From Trochalopteron elliotii (taxonomy: Eukaryota; Chordata; Aves; Passeriformes; Leiothrichidae): 64,000 nt of DNA. The stretch lies in contig JANPWX010020199.1 of assembly GCA_024734555.1 (NCBI GenBank), positions 637,767-701,766 of the forward strand. The letters are read 5' to 3'. Position numbers and translations under genes: made by a program. The notes beneath the pieces were generated by a model that saw nothing but the letters and a program-made list of their open reading frames with translations, searched no databases and was not told the DNA's origin. Shown piece after piece: positions 12,601 to 22,700 of the stretch (position 1 is its first letter; every line of letters starts with the position of its first letter).

Positions 12601-15600
12601 CAGAGATCAGAGGTCATGCACTGTTCATATGCAAGAAGACTAGTTTATACATGCTGCATATCTACATTCAAATTTCTTTTGAATATTGAAGTGTGTTATA
12701 TTTAAAATAAACCCAACATTCTATTAATTCATGTTCCCATTGAGGTTATTTGTAAAGCTTCAGTTTTAGACCAGGGTAGGAGGACTGGTGTCTCTGTCCA
12801 CAGGTTTGCAAAAATTCCGTGTATAAGCAGAACAGAAGCTTTTGCAGACCTTAAGAACAAAGAGTACTAGGAATACATCTTCTGATGTAAACCGATTGTG
12901 CAATGTGATGTTCTTTGAAATTTTCACAAGGTTTTCTCTAAATTAGTTTCCCATACACTGGAAATTAAAGTGCATCTCACTAGTCTGTCACTCACAAATC
13001 TTTTTTCATTTTAGAATCAAATATGTTTTGTTTCCACACAGATGTCAAGTACATGTTTCCGAAGTAGTTAGAATTTACTCTTTCATTTCAGTGGCAGAGC
13101 AAGCAGAATCTATTGATAATCCACTGCATGAAGCTGCCAAGCGAGGTATGTTGGGTGTTTTAGTTGTGTGATGCTGAGGTATGATTTCCTTGTTTTCTAC
13201 TATAATAATAATACATTTAGAATGAGGATGTTCTGCCTTGTTTTGGTTGTCTTGTTTCTTGAGCAAATTATCTGGTAAGTTTTACAGCTTTGGAAAGGTG
13301 AAATACTGCCTGGTAGAACTGCCGCTCTGTCTATACACAGAAAAAGTGTATTGCCATCCATTTAACTGCATAGGGATATAAAAGTCTTCTGGGAATGGAA
13401 GAAAAGATGTTTAGTAGACTTAGTATGACTTTGGTATGACTTGATATGATTTGGTATGATTGTTTGTTCAATGAATTATAAATGTTGCTGCTAATCGCTT
13501 CTTCTCTTTGTAAGTTCATGGGAGGACTGACACCATTCAGAAAGTACTGTTTACCTGTAATGGTTCTTTTAACTTTCCTAAGGAAAAAAGATAATCAAAA
13601 CTGATTTTGTCTTTCAGGCAACCTGAGCTGGTTGAGAGAGTGTTTGGATAATCGAGTTGGTGTCAATGGCTTAGACAAAGCTGGAAACACAGCTCTGTAT
13701 TGGGCATGCCATGGAGGCCATAAAGGTATCAGAGCATTAATTTGAAGTTGTTGCTCTCTGGTTTTCTTGTTATGCTTCTTAGGCTGATTGATAAAATTGC
13801 AGGGCTAAATAATAAACCCAGAGTTTTTTCAATGTAATTCTATTTTTTTTTAAATAAAAATCAGAGTAGGAGGGAGATTCAGCTCCATCAAGTGCTGTGT
13901 GTTTTGTTGTTGCTGTTGAAGCAGGCATGCTCATTAGTGTAACTTAGAGACAGAGTGGAAGGACAGATGAAAAAGAACTGTGGTATTATTTCATGCAGAA
14001 GCTTTTTTTTTTTGTGACTTAATTGTTGCTTGCCCAATGCAGTCTGACTTACAGATTTTCATTAGCTGATTTGAGTAGTCTTTCATTGAATCTTAACTAC
14101 AATGAATGCAAAAATAGCATAGTCCTTTCCACTAAATTCTTCTCTTATCATCTCTCCTTGTTTTCTGCAGATGTAGTAGATGTCTTGCTTACCCAGGCAA
14201 ACCTAGAGTTAAACCAACAGGTAGGTTGAACCAACAGATTCTCACAATAGAGGTGTGATGTTACTCACCCTTGGTAGAAGCTGAAAGGTTTTTTGCTGCA
14301 TTTTAATCCTGTTGCTTTTCCCTCTAACTCCACAGAACAAATTGGGAGACACAGCTTTGCATGCTGCTGCATGGAAGGGTTATGCAGATATTGTAGAGAT
14401 GCTGCTGGAAAAGGGTAAAGATCTTCACCAAGGTTTCAACAATCTGTGTGCAGAGTAGATTCCTGAAGCTTTTTAATTTGTATTTCTTAAGTGTTTCCAT
14501 ATAACTCAGGTACAAGTCATTAGCCAGCTCACCTGCCTGACTTGCAGGAAAAGTCTTGCAGAAAATTCTGGCAGGCGTTTGGAAGGTAGAAATCTCACCT
14601 GCCCAAGATAATTTCATCCACTTTTTAGACAAAATCAAAATTAAACCCCAGATCAGCAATGACATCTGCTTTTTAAAAAAGAAGAGTAGCCAGCAAGTTC
14701 CCTAATCAACTATGGCTTATGCAAGAGCATAAGAGCATAAGGGCTTCTGGTCTGCTTCAGAACAGTCCGTAGCTCAGATTCCCTTGTCCATTACTGTTCT
14801 ACCTACGTTAGTGAAATTCATACTGTAATGACATTGGTTAAGAAGTAACAGGGATCGTGATTCATGATGAAAATTTTCTTCATGAAGGGGCAAGAACAGA
14901 TCTGAAAAACAATGAGAAGAAACTGGCCTTAGATATGGCAACGAACGCAGCTTGTGCTTCCTTGCTTAAGAAGAAACAGAGTGCAGGTATTTCTGATTTT
15001 ATTTTTCTGATAATTTTGCTTTTGGAGAATTAATATTTTAGCTAAATACCAATATACTGATAGCCATAAAAACCGTTTGGGAAGTACATGGGCTAAGAAT
15101 TGTGTTTGGAAGGGCTTGCTTGAGAGGCTTAGTTTAGAGCTATGCTATGAACGTGGTTTATCATACACCAAACTGCAGACTCCACCCAAAATGCCACCTT
15201 GTGTCAGCAAGGGGCAAAAAAAAAAGAGTTCAGAAGGTGTGAAAATAGTAAGGGAAGAGATGAAAATAGAAGACAGGCCTTTCAGACAGAATGAAAGTAA
15301 GGATGGAAACTGTTTTAGAAGTAGCATACCACAAGGGACAAGGTACAAGAATAAAAGAATGTGCTGTCTTTCTCCATGTACTTGTCTGTTCCTCCAAACT
15401 TAAGCCAAACAAGCACCAACATACAATCTTCATTTTCTTACTGCTAAATTTTTTAACTTTCTTATTTCTATGTGTCTCTGAGTGACTGTCTAACAGAGAA
15501 ATAAAGAAAGAATGCTTTCAGGCAGTCTCACTGCCTCCCACTGTATTCATCTTTCCTAATAGCATAGTGTCCATGTCCAAAAGACTTAAAGAGGCCATTT

Positions 15601-17220
15601 TAAAAAGCTGAACAAAGACTGAATTGTTCAGTACTGTATAACTACTATTGCCTATAGCTTTCAGGAGGCTGAAATTAGGGTGGACACTCTAAGTGAAACA
15701 AGAAATTACTTAAAAACACAGGCAGGGTTACAGTCGGTTTTGTGGGATATGCAGTACAGCAATTGCATTGTCACAGGACTAGTGGGAACAGAGGGAATGC
15801 TAACCTGTAGGAGCCTAGAGGTTATGGTGATTAAATGGAGGAATAGCTGACTGCAACCTGAGAAGGCCAGGAAGAGCAGTTGCCACAAAAATAATTGTCC
15901 TTTTCTTTGGGAGAGGCGGAATCAGGATTTCCCAGAAAACTGGGAAATTATCCCTCCCCATCTTGGTTCTTAGGAAAGCAGTTGTAAAAAAGGGCACAAG
16001 TCCTTCTGTGTGTGTATATTTACATACGTGCATACATATACACATACATACATGCATATATAGTATTTATTGATGGATAGATATTGAGATATATATATAT
16101 GTTATATAGTTTTTTTCTAAAGTTACTTGAGCCCTGTTAGGAACATGTTGTTCATCTTTGCATGTCAATTGTAGGCAACTGGTGCAGGTGTTTTCTCTGT
16201 TCTGATGTCGTAATAATTATACTAATGCTTTATTTCCTGATACTAAGTAACTAATCCACATAATTGATCTACTTCTTCACTCCCTTTAAATTAATTTTAT
16301 TTCAATGACCGACTGATTTTTGTCCTTAGTCACTTAATCTATCACCAGTCTCTGGTAATTTCACAATGTGTCTTTTTTTGCTTGCCTTGGTATAACTGCT
16401 GATATCCTCAGTCTAACTGCAGTTTCAGTATTAGCATCCTTGATAATTTTTCTGTCTCAGCTTGGCCTTTTCTAATATCTCTGACACCAGTGATGTGTAT
16501 ACTTCTCTTGCATTTTGTATTTTCACTAATTAATTTTTCTGTCTCTTGAGTCTGCATTTAAGTATTTCCAATGTCTGGAAGTGAAACATTGTTCTTTTTC
16601 AGAGATTCAATTCTATGTCAGCAGTCTTCTCTCCCTTGTTCCTGTTTACATAAGGCTTCTATCATAGTCCATCTCTAAAACTCTTTTGCTGGAGGAAGCT
16701 TACTTTGTCTCCAATGTTCAGATTTATGTTTTACATGTACACACAGATATTCAAATGTCAATTGCTGAAGTACATTCTAAAAAATTAAAATTACTAAAAT
16801 CATGTCATAAAAATGCAAAAAGATTATATTAATTGTGCTGCTAAACCAGGGAGCAGAAGAAATTAGGGGAAAAAACATAATTTGTACTTTCTTGAAGTGT
16901 GGCCCCTTGAGCACAGGGCTCTGCAATTTCTTTTCTTCCTGTTCTCCCTTTGCTGCTTCTCCTCCTAAAAAAGAGAAACATGATTTTTTTCACTTAGATT
17001 CCTTTTCTCAAAACGGTTGAGCAGGTTCATTTTAAACTTACTCATTTTTCGTGTTCCAGAAATCTAGGATAACATGGTTGTCACTTCTGCGAATTATGTC
17101 AGTCTTGTTGACTCTGAGCCTGGTATTTTTAGTACTCTTTTTTAATTTTGTTTCTTTCCAGGTACAGTCCGAACATTGTGTAATGCAGAGGAATACCTTG
17201 ATGATGAAGACTCCGATTAG
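185..17220 (+). CDS. OSTF1: OSTF1, osteoclast-stimulating factor 1 (SH3 + ankyrin protein), ten coding exons
   Basis: Coding exons are 185-218, 10987-11033, 11670-11720, 11804-11867, 13092-13145, 13618-13725, 14171-14220, 14336-14414, 14888-14986 and 17162-17220. Joined, they give 645 nt, encoding 214 residues and a TAG stop; 214 is the usual length of vertebrate OSTF1. The protein starts with a proline-rich [12 protein letters not shown]. An SH3 domain follows (about 14-70) with ALYTF at 19-23, the tryptophan pair 49-50 and GLIPSNYV at 59-66. Ankyrin repeats come next, with cores at 75-84 ([10 protein letters not shown]), 107-118 ([12 protein letters not shown]) and 141-152 ([12 protein letters not shown]). 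The tail is acidic ([10 protein letters not shown], 205-214). OSTF1 is known as a cytoplasmic adaptor that indirectly promotes osteoclast formation and binds partners such as SRC and SMN1 through its SH3 domain. No internal stop or frameshift was found. The start at 185 has G at -3 and matches the conserved N-terminus. Confidence 0.97.
4417..4433. repeat. Poly-C homopolymer
   Basis: An uninterrupted run of about 16 C residues interrupts AT-rich intron 1 sequence. Runs like this are prone to length error in sequencing and to slippage. Confidence 0.9.
4683..5235 (+). mobile_element. CR1 LINE fragment (3' portion) in OSTF1 intron 1
   Basis: The segment follows the characteristic 3' part of avian CR1 on the + strand. 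Recognisable phrases include gacctgggggtgctggt, catcctggcctgcatg, ccagttctgggccccttg and ggagctggtgaagggtctgg. It is 5'-truncated, diverged, and lacks the terminal octamer-like repeats of CR1. No open reading frame remains. CR1 is the dominant LINE of birds. Confidence 0.88.
10987..11033 (+). CDS. OSTF1: OSTF1 coding exon 2
   Basis: This exon encodes residues 12-27, opening the SH3 domain (ALYTFEP). The acceptor is ttttag at 10981-10986 and the donor is gtaagt at 11034. The phase matches exon 1 (1 nt carried) and exon 3 (0 nt). Confidence 0.97.
11034..11669 (+). other. OSTF1: OSTF1 intron 2 (636 bp)
   Basis: AT-rich intron with donor gtaagt and acceptor cttaag after a long T-rich tract. Nothing else was recognised in it. 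Confidence 0.9.
11670..11720 (+). CDS. OSTF1: OSTF1 coding exon 3
   Basis: This exon encodes residues 28-44 ([17 protein letters not shown]), the RT-loop and acidic part of the SH3 domain. The acceptor is cttaag and the donor is gtgagt at 11721. It is 51 nt, or 17 whole codons. Confidence 0.97.
11804..11867 (+). CDS. OSTF1: OSTF1 coding exon 4
   Basis: This exon encodes residues 45-65 and the first base of codon 66. It carries the SH3 ligand-groove residues W49-W50 and most of the GLIPSNYV motif. The acceptor is ccctgcag and the donor is gtaaag at 11868. Only 83 bp (11721-11803) separate it from exon 3. Confidence 0.97.
11868..13091 (+). other. OSTF1: OSTF1 intron 4 (1.2 kb)
   Basis: AT-rich intron with donor gtaaag and acceptor catttcag at 13091. 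No repeat family or RNA gene was recognised. Confidence 0.88.
13092..13145 (+). CDS. OSTF1: OSTF1 coding exon 5
   Basis: This exon encodes the rest of V66 through R83 and the first base of codon 84, linking the SH3 domain to the first ankyrin repeat (NPLHEAAKR). The acceptor is catttcag and the donor is gtatgt at 13146. Confidence 0.97.
13146..13617 (+). other. OSTF1: OSTF1 intron 5 (472 bp) with a short degenerate tandem repeat
   Basis: The intron contains an imperfect tandem run of tatgacttgg-like units at about 13423-13462. The acceptor is gtctttcag at 13617. Nothing else was recognised. Confidence 0.85.
13618..13725 (+). CDS. OSTF1: OSTF1 coding exon 6
   Basis: This exon encodes residues 84-119 and the first base of codon 120, covering the end of ankyrin repeat 1 and the helix-turn-helix of repeat 2 ([12 protein letters not shown]). 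The donor is gtatca at 13726. At 108 nt it is the longest coding exon. Confidence 0.97.
13726..14170 (+). other. OSTF1: OSTF1 intron 6 (445 bp)
   Basis: T-rich intron with donor gtatca and acceptor ttctgcag at 14170. No other feature was recognised. Confidence 0.85.
14171..14220 (+). CDS. OSTF1: OSTF1 coding exon 7
   Basis: This exon encodes residues 120-136 ([17 protein letters not shown]), the second helix and loop of ankyrin repeat 2. The acceptor is ttctgcag and the donor is gtaggt at 14221. Intron 7 downstream is only 115 bp. Confidence 0.97.
14336..14414 (+). CDS. OSTF1: OSTF1 coding exon 8
   Basis: This exon encodes residues 137-162 and the first base of codon 163, forming ankyrin repeat 3 ([20 protein letters not shown]). 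The acceptor is ctccacag and the donor is gtaaag at 14415. Confidence 0.97.
14415..14887 (+). other. OSTF1: OSTF1 intron 8 (473 bp)
   Basis: The intron ends in the weak-looking acceptor ttcttcatgaag at 14887, with a broken pyrimidine tract. No other feature was recognised. Confidence 0.85.
14888..14986 (+). CDS. OSTF1: OSTF1 coding exon 9
   Basis: This exon encodes the rest of G163 through A195 and the first base of codon 196. It covers the C-terminal ankyrin-like segment and the lysine-rich end (LLKKKQ). The donor is gtattt at 14987. Confidence 0.96.
14987..17161 (+). other. OSTF1: OSTF1 intron 9 (2.2 kb)
   Basis: AT-rich intron with donor gtattt and acceptor tttctttccag at 17161. A degenerate TA/CATA/GATA microsatellite lies at about 16010-16103. 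No mobile element and no RNA gene was recognised. Confidence 0.9.
16008..16103. repeat. Degenerate (TG/CATA/TA)n microsatellite in intron 9
   Basis: Successive short blocks of TG, CATA and TA units (tgtgtgtata, catacatata, gatatatatatatg) form an imperfect compound microsatellite. Confidence 0.75.
17162..17220 (+). CDS. OSTF1: OSTF1 terminal coding exon 10
   Basis: This part encodes the rest of G196 through D214 and the TAG stop at 17218-17220. It supplies the acidic C-terminus ([10 protein letters not shown]). The acceptor is tttctttccag, ending at 17161. The exon continues into the 3'UTR. Confidence 0.97.
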
Positions 17221-17517
17221 CTTTTTTAACTCAGTAGGAAAAGCTATAACTTGCATTGTCTATGTCGTTTTCAAAACATACCTTCACAACCGTAAAAATA
17301 TCTCACTTAGAGTATCGCAGTATAGCATATAAATGACAGGGTGAAATCATGCTTTGCAAAGGAATAATCTTCATGTAGCCAGAAGATGTCACATTTTAAA
17401 TCAGAGTTCCTTTTTGGAATTATCACAGAGAAAGTGTGGCACACCATTATCACTGAATGGGCAGAGGACCATCTTCTAAAACTCACAGGTTTTATCTCAG
17501 GCCTTCCCAGTAAGTGC

Positions 17518-17570
17518 CTTGTATCTCTGGAATACTGAAAGTATCTTGTATCTCTGGAATACTGAAAATC
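17518..17570. repeat. 27-bp tandem duplication in the OSTF1 3'UTR
   Basis: The unit beginning cttgtatctctggaatactg occurs twice in immediate succession, at 17518 and 17545. The copies are almost identical and differ only near the 3' end. Confidence 0.9.
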
Positions 17571-17875
17571 CCGTCTCCTGCAGGACAGCAGGACACCCAA
17601 ATATTTCCCCAAATGTCCCTGGCTATATATTCCTTCATACAGCTATTACTGACAGTCAGTACTGGCTGGCAGGCATAAATGGAAATGCTACTGTAGAGAG
17701 GGGCCATTGTTTGTCCTCATGGGAGACAACAATACAAGGTTGGATTTTTAATTTTGGTAATTTTTTTCCCTTCCTTCCTCTGTCCCTCATAAGTGAGGTG
17801 CAAAATGACCTGAGACAATCTGCCTCAGGAATGTTTTTTTTTCTCTGTTGCTGTGGGCCCAATCCCTGAAATGTT

Positions 17876-17881
17876 AATAAA
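17876..17881 (+). terminator. OSTF1: Polyadenylation signal AATAAA of OSTF1
   Basis: A canonical AATAAA lies 656 bases after the stop codon. A G/T-rich stretch (ggtgaaatgcttggttaag) follows it, as expected for a cleavage region. A second AATAAA at 18896-18901, followed by a T/C-rich tract, is a possible distal alternative. Confidence 0.7.
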
Positions 17882-19662
17882 GGTGAAATGCTTGGTTAAG
17901 TCAGGTTTGCTTTAGAAATTCACTTGGAGTTTGTGGCTTGATTATTTTGCATTTTGTAATGTATTATGCTGAAACTATTCATAGTGAAAGGAAGACAGAA
18001 TATTTTTCTATTTATCCTTTCTAAAATTTTTTAATTACTGATCTCATGCTTTTATTTTTTGCAAGTCTCTTATGTCTTGTCCTAAATTACCTCAAAGTTT
18101 AGGTGTGTTTGAAGTAACGAGGGAAGATGTGCATCAAATATACCAAGGTATCTTTAGAAGAGATACCTGAAGCTGAATAACCATTTTTAGAATGTATTGC
18201 TGCTTCCTCTGAATTAAAGAAACATGGAAAATGAATTCAGCCACTTTCAAGCCTCCCTGCAGAGTTAAAAAATAGTACTTTCTTCAGATTGCTCAGTATC
18301 TGTAGCCTAATATTGCACATTACTGAGATACTTTCTTATTGTGATGGTAAGTAAATGTTACAAGTATTTGAGATACAATCTCATTTTCAGTTTTTTGTTG
18401 CTAGCTTCTCTAATAGAGACTTCTGACAAATTTGTTCTAACACAGCAGTCTGTGATACTAAAACAAAACCAAAGAAAAGAGAAAAAAATAGGGAAAATAA
18501 AAAGCTCTTTTGAAAGACCGGGGATAAATTAAAAGCTCTTGTGGAAGTTTGGGGATAAATGAAAATCACACTAAATACTTAAGAGATTTTTAAAAGTCTA
18601 GAGGACTCCTTATTTCCCATTTTTAAAAATATGTTGAGCCAGATTTTTATTTTTATCATTCTCGAAATAATTAGATGCCAGTAATGCTTATTAAACTCTT
18701 GTCAAAGAAGGCAGTGTTTGATTGACCAGAATTGTTTGAGATGGGAACATTGCACAAGCAGTCATCTGCAGATGTAATTCTAGACTGTTTAAATGCTAAA
18801 ACCAGAGAACAAATGTTTTAGCCCTATGTAATAGTGTGGTTAAATGAACAGTGATGTTTTATTTTGTATGAACTTGAACATCCTAGAGGGAAAGAAATAA
18901 AATTTTTTTCTCTCTAGCTTTCATTAGAACAGTTGTTGAACATAACTCATAATATTTAAGACTGTTCTGCTTCACATTTAATCAACCAGCTCTTTTACTA
19001 GCTCAGCCTTTTATCATAGTTAAGCCACGTTATGCTGCATATTGTTGATTAAAATTACGCATTTTCAAACTGCAAGCTTTAAAGTCCTGTAATGAGAGGC
19101 AAGAAAGTTCAGCCATCTGTTACAAGAGTGTTTGTCCTGCATAAACAAAGCTCACAAACTTAAAATTCTTTAGTGTCACAGGATGTGGAGAGGGTCACTG
19201 TTTTTTCTGTTGAGCTTTGGAGGCAGAGTCTGTATTCATAAATAACTCTGAATATAATGTCTTCTGCCATGGGTTCAGCAGCCTACAAGGAAGATGTTAT
19301 GCTCACATCTGTGTAATTAACAGTTGTAATTAATGAACAGGGAAGACCCTGTGTTCTTCTGCAGACAGACCTAAGTGCTGTGCAGGAATGGTGACAGAAG
19401 CACAAGTTGAGCCCAAGGATTGCATCCAGAGTTCTTGCCAGAGTGTCCTGATGGAAGCACATTTACATCCTAAGACACTTACGGAGTACTGTCATTTGTT
19501 TTCAGGACAAAAATTACTGCTTTCGTTTTTTTCCCACAACTTTATTTTTCTTTATGAAACTGTCTCTTTGTCTTGTGAAATACAAATCACTGTGAAAGCT
19601 TTCAGGCAATAAATTACTTTTTTGTCTAACTCCAGGAGTAAAGTTTTGATTTAAAAAACATC

Positions 19663-19730
19663 AAAACAACACAACAGAATAAACAAAGAAAACAAAACAA
19701 ACCGAAACAAAAACAAAACCCAAAACAAGT
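19663..19730. repeat. A-rich (CAAAA)n-like low-complexity tract
   Basis: A run composed almost only of A and C, with irregular aaaca/acaaa units. Confidence 0.8.
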
Positions 19731-22700
19731 ATCTTACAGCTAGAAGAAACTACAGCTGGAGTAAGCTGATACAACTTCTTACTAGTTATGCCAGCCTACT
19801 TGCTCCTCCTATTTTTCTTCAATGTTTGTACCACTACAGACTTACTTAAATTGAAGACTTTTTCCCAAGGCAGGTACATTCAGGTGTGTAACAATAAAAA
19901 AAATAGAGTCTTTAAGACCAGCTAAAGGAAAGTTTTCAAGGTTATGGTATCTTAGAATTGAACATTGAAATTTATTCTGTCTTGCATACTTCTGGTTGAA
20001 TTAATGTGTGTGCCTTTCTATTGAAAATCAGCTGTGTTCCAGTCAGAGATTTTGTGCTGTTAGGGAATAGAAAGTGTTTGTATTGATTTGAAGATCTTTG
20101 AAACTAAATTAGTAAACTTTCTGTTGGCTTCATCAGAGGCATCAAATGCTTGATCCGTGTTTTGTAGGAGAAAAACTGGGACATTTCTTGCATTGTCTTT
20201 AATATAGTCCTTGGATTCTTGATAATTTTCAAGTTAGCATGCTGTTTTTCTAAGACAAAGCCCATCTTACTGAGTTCCACTCTTACACATCACATCACCT
20301 GAAATGTCATTTGCCTAAAACAGTTAAGGTCATACTAAATGTTTAAACTGAGTGGCCCATTTTCTAACAAAGTCTCCAGCTTTGAACCCAGACTTCTCAT
20401 TCCTGAAGACACTAATGTGTTTCTTGTGTTTGAGTTTTATATCAAGGGCCAAAGATTGCTGAAAGGAAGTTAGCCTGACCTTGTGGTCATTTCGTTTACA
20501 TGCTACAGAGTCAGATGTTTGAGCATGCAGCAAAATTAAAAATTTGTTTGCAGCCATTGCCACCTTCTAAGGAAACCATTGAAACACATCATGGAACAGA
20601 GTAACAAATAATGGGCCATCAGTCCCCGGCTTCATGAGACAGATAAAAGCTGTTACTAAAAGTGTTTCAGGACAATATTAGTCATCTGTACTTTGATCTT
20701 ATCAGGAGACACAAACAAGCAGAAATGGATTTGAAGAACTTGGAACAGAATCTTCATAAGAAATTAATTTGATACAAAATCAATATCCTAATTTGCTAAA
20801 TAAATAAAAAGGCAACAGCTGGGTTGGTTTTAGTCGTTGCTACACATTAAACCAACAGAAGCTAAAAATAAGACAATACTACAAAAGCAATTCAGAAAAA
20901 AGTGACTTTACAGCATAAATTTTGGAACAGAATGTAGACTGGTGGTAGTGTCTGCATGAGGCAGAAAAAAACTAGCAGGTGTCCATTTACCTGGTGCCTG
21001 TTGTTTCCCAGCTGAGAGTTGATGCTGAAGATGATGTATCTCACTTGCAGCCTTTTCTAGAAAGCCACGTCATTACTTAATCCTTCTGCCAAGGTTAGTT
21101 GTCTTCCTTTGGACTCTGTAAAGCAATCCATAGAGCACCAGAGAATTCTTCTGGAAGTGATTCCTCTGTGCCATTGTGACATTGCTAACCTGTGACTAGT
21201 GCCACTGGGAAAAATAGTGTGATCCAGCTAATGTTCACCCTCACAGTTACAAAAACAGAGTTGTTTCCTGTCGTTGTTAGCTGCTCCTGACATCAGAGGC
21301 TCAAGGAATCTCTTGCAGAGATAATGGTAATTTAGTTGTGATTTTTTAAGTACATGTGCAGCAGCACAGAATTTGGCAGGGTACCAGCACTCAGCTATTA
21401 CACGTGTCAAATTTATGCAGCCAAGAAAGAGTCTGTAACTTGCATTGTTCCCTTGCAAGTTACTTCTTTCCCTGAAATTCTGAAGCACACATTAGAGTAA
21501 CTGTTCTGTTCTTTCTTCCTCTCTAATTAGAGATGGACTTGTAACTTTAAAGAAATTTAGGGAGATTTAATGTAAAACACGTATGAAGACACGAAGTCCC
21601 ACAAGAAAATTGGACATTTGGAAGTTCCATACAGTCATATTTCCGATTTGAAATTTCAGGCAAGTCTCTGGAATCCAGTCAAGTTACATGGGCAATGGAG
21701 GACCTCTGTTTTTAAGCTCAGCACGAACCTGTATTTGTTTTCTTGATTTATGTTGCTTAATAGATTATATTTTTGCTCACAGCTTTACTGCAGTCACACC
21801 ACAAATTAACCTTATGTCTACAGGGACATAGAGAAATTTATCCTTTCTCATCTTCAGACATGCTCAACATAAAATTAGAATCAAATCCTCAAGATTTATA
21901 TTCAGTTTTAATACGTCTTTCCTGTGAAGCAGACTAGTACAGCACAAATAATTTCATAGTATTAGTAAATTACTCAGACTTTCTAAATTGATGGCTCTAA
22001 TTTTATCTTTTCATATATATACCATTTTATGGTAAGATATGGTAGATTTCATATAATCTGAAATTCATTAGAAAGTGGTGTATATTCTCAGTCTATCAAT
22101 TTTTCATTTCTCTTTTATGTTTTTCCCTAAGATTTCTGTTTAAGCCATTTTGCTAGAAAATTCCAGCTGCATAATTATGACTATGAAATGGAAGAAGATT
22201 GAAGAAATAAAAAATATGTCTGGCCTGCATGCACTTACACTGAAAGCAAGAGCAATAAACATTTCGTTGAGCAAAACATTGTGTTAGAGGTAGATTGAGT
22301 AGTGGGCACTGTCATTAAGAGAAACTTAGATTGATTAGAGCCCTGAGCTAGCATTTACTTTAGCTTTAACAACTCCCTTCTAATCAAAGTATGTGGCCAA
22401 TTCAGTTACAATTCTGTGAGTACTTTTCTAAAAAAATAGTTTCCACACAGAGTTACAGCAGTAGAAAGTCATGGCCTAATACAATTTCGACCAAATTTCA
22501 TTCTGCTGAAAGATTGAGAGCACTAGAATGCTCTCTAGTCAGACAAAAATAATTCAAAAGTTCAGTTCACTTCAGGGGCTTAACCACAGTGAATATTTTC
22601 TCATCTGTAGGACAATATAAGAAGAAGAATTTTTGTAGGCTTCTTCCAACTAGTGCTGAAAGTGTTTGAATTACTTCCAGTAGGTGTGACAAGATCATTC

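Larger units (their letters stand above)
17221..17900 (+). other. OSTF1: OSTF1 3'UTR (probable extent)
   Basis: Non-coding sequence between the stop codon and the first good polyadenylation signal. It includes a 27-bp tandem duplication at 17518-17570. The end is set by the AATAAA at 17876 and is an inference; a longer 3'UTR using a later signal is possible. Confidence 0.65.

Noticed and set aside
14324..14665. Minus-strand open frame of 113 codons overlapping OSTF1 exon 8
   Set aside because: It is antisense to a confirmed exon and its intron, and has no domain. It is a shadow of the OSTF1 coding frame.
15077..15403. Plus-strand frame of 108 codons in OSTF1 intron 9
   Set aside because: It sits inside the intron and is not in frame with a splice from exon 9. 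No domain was recognised.
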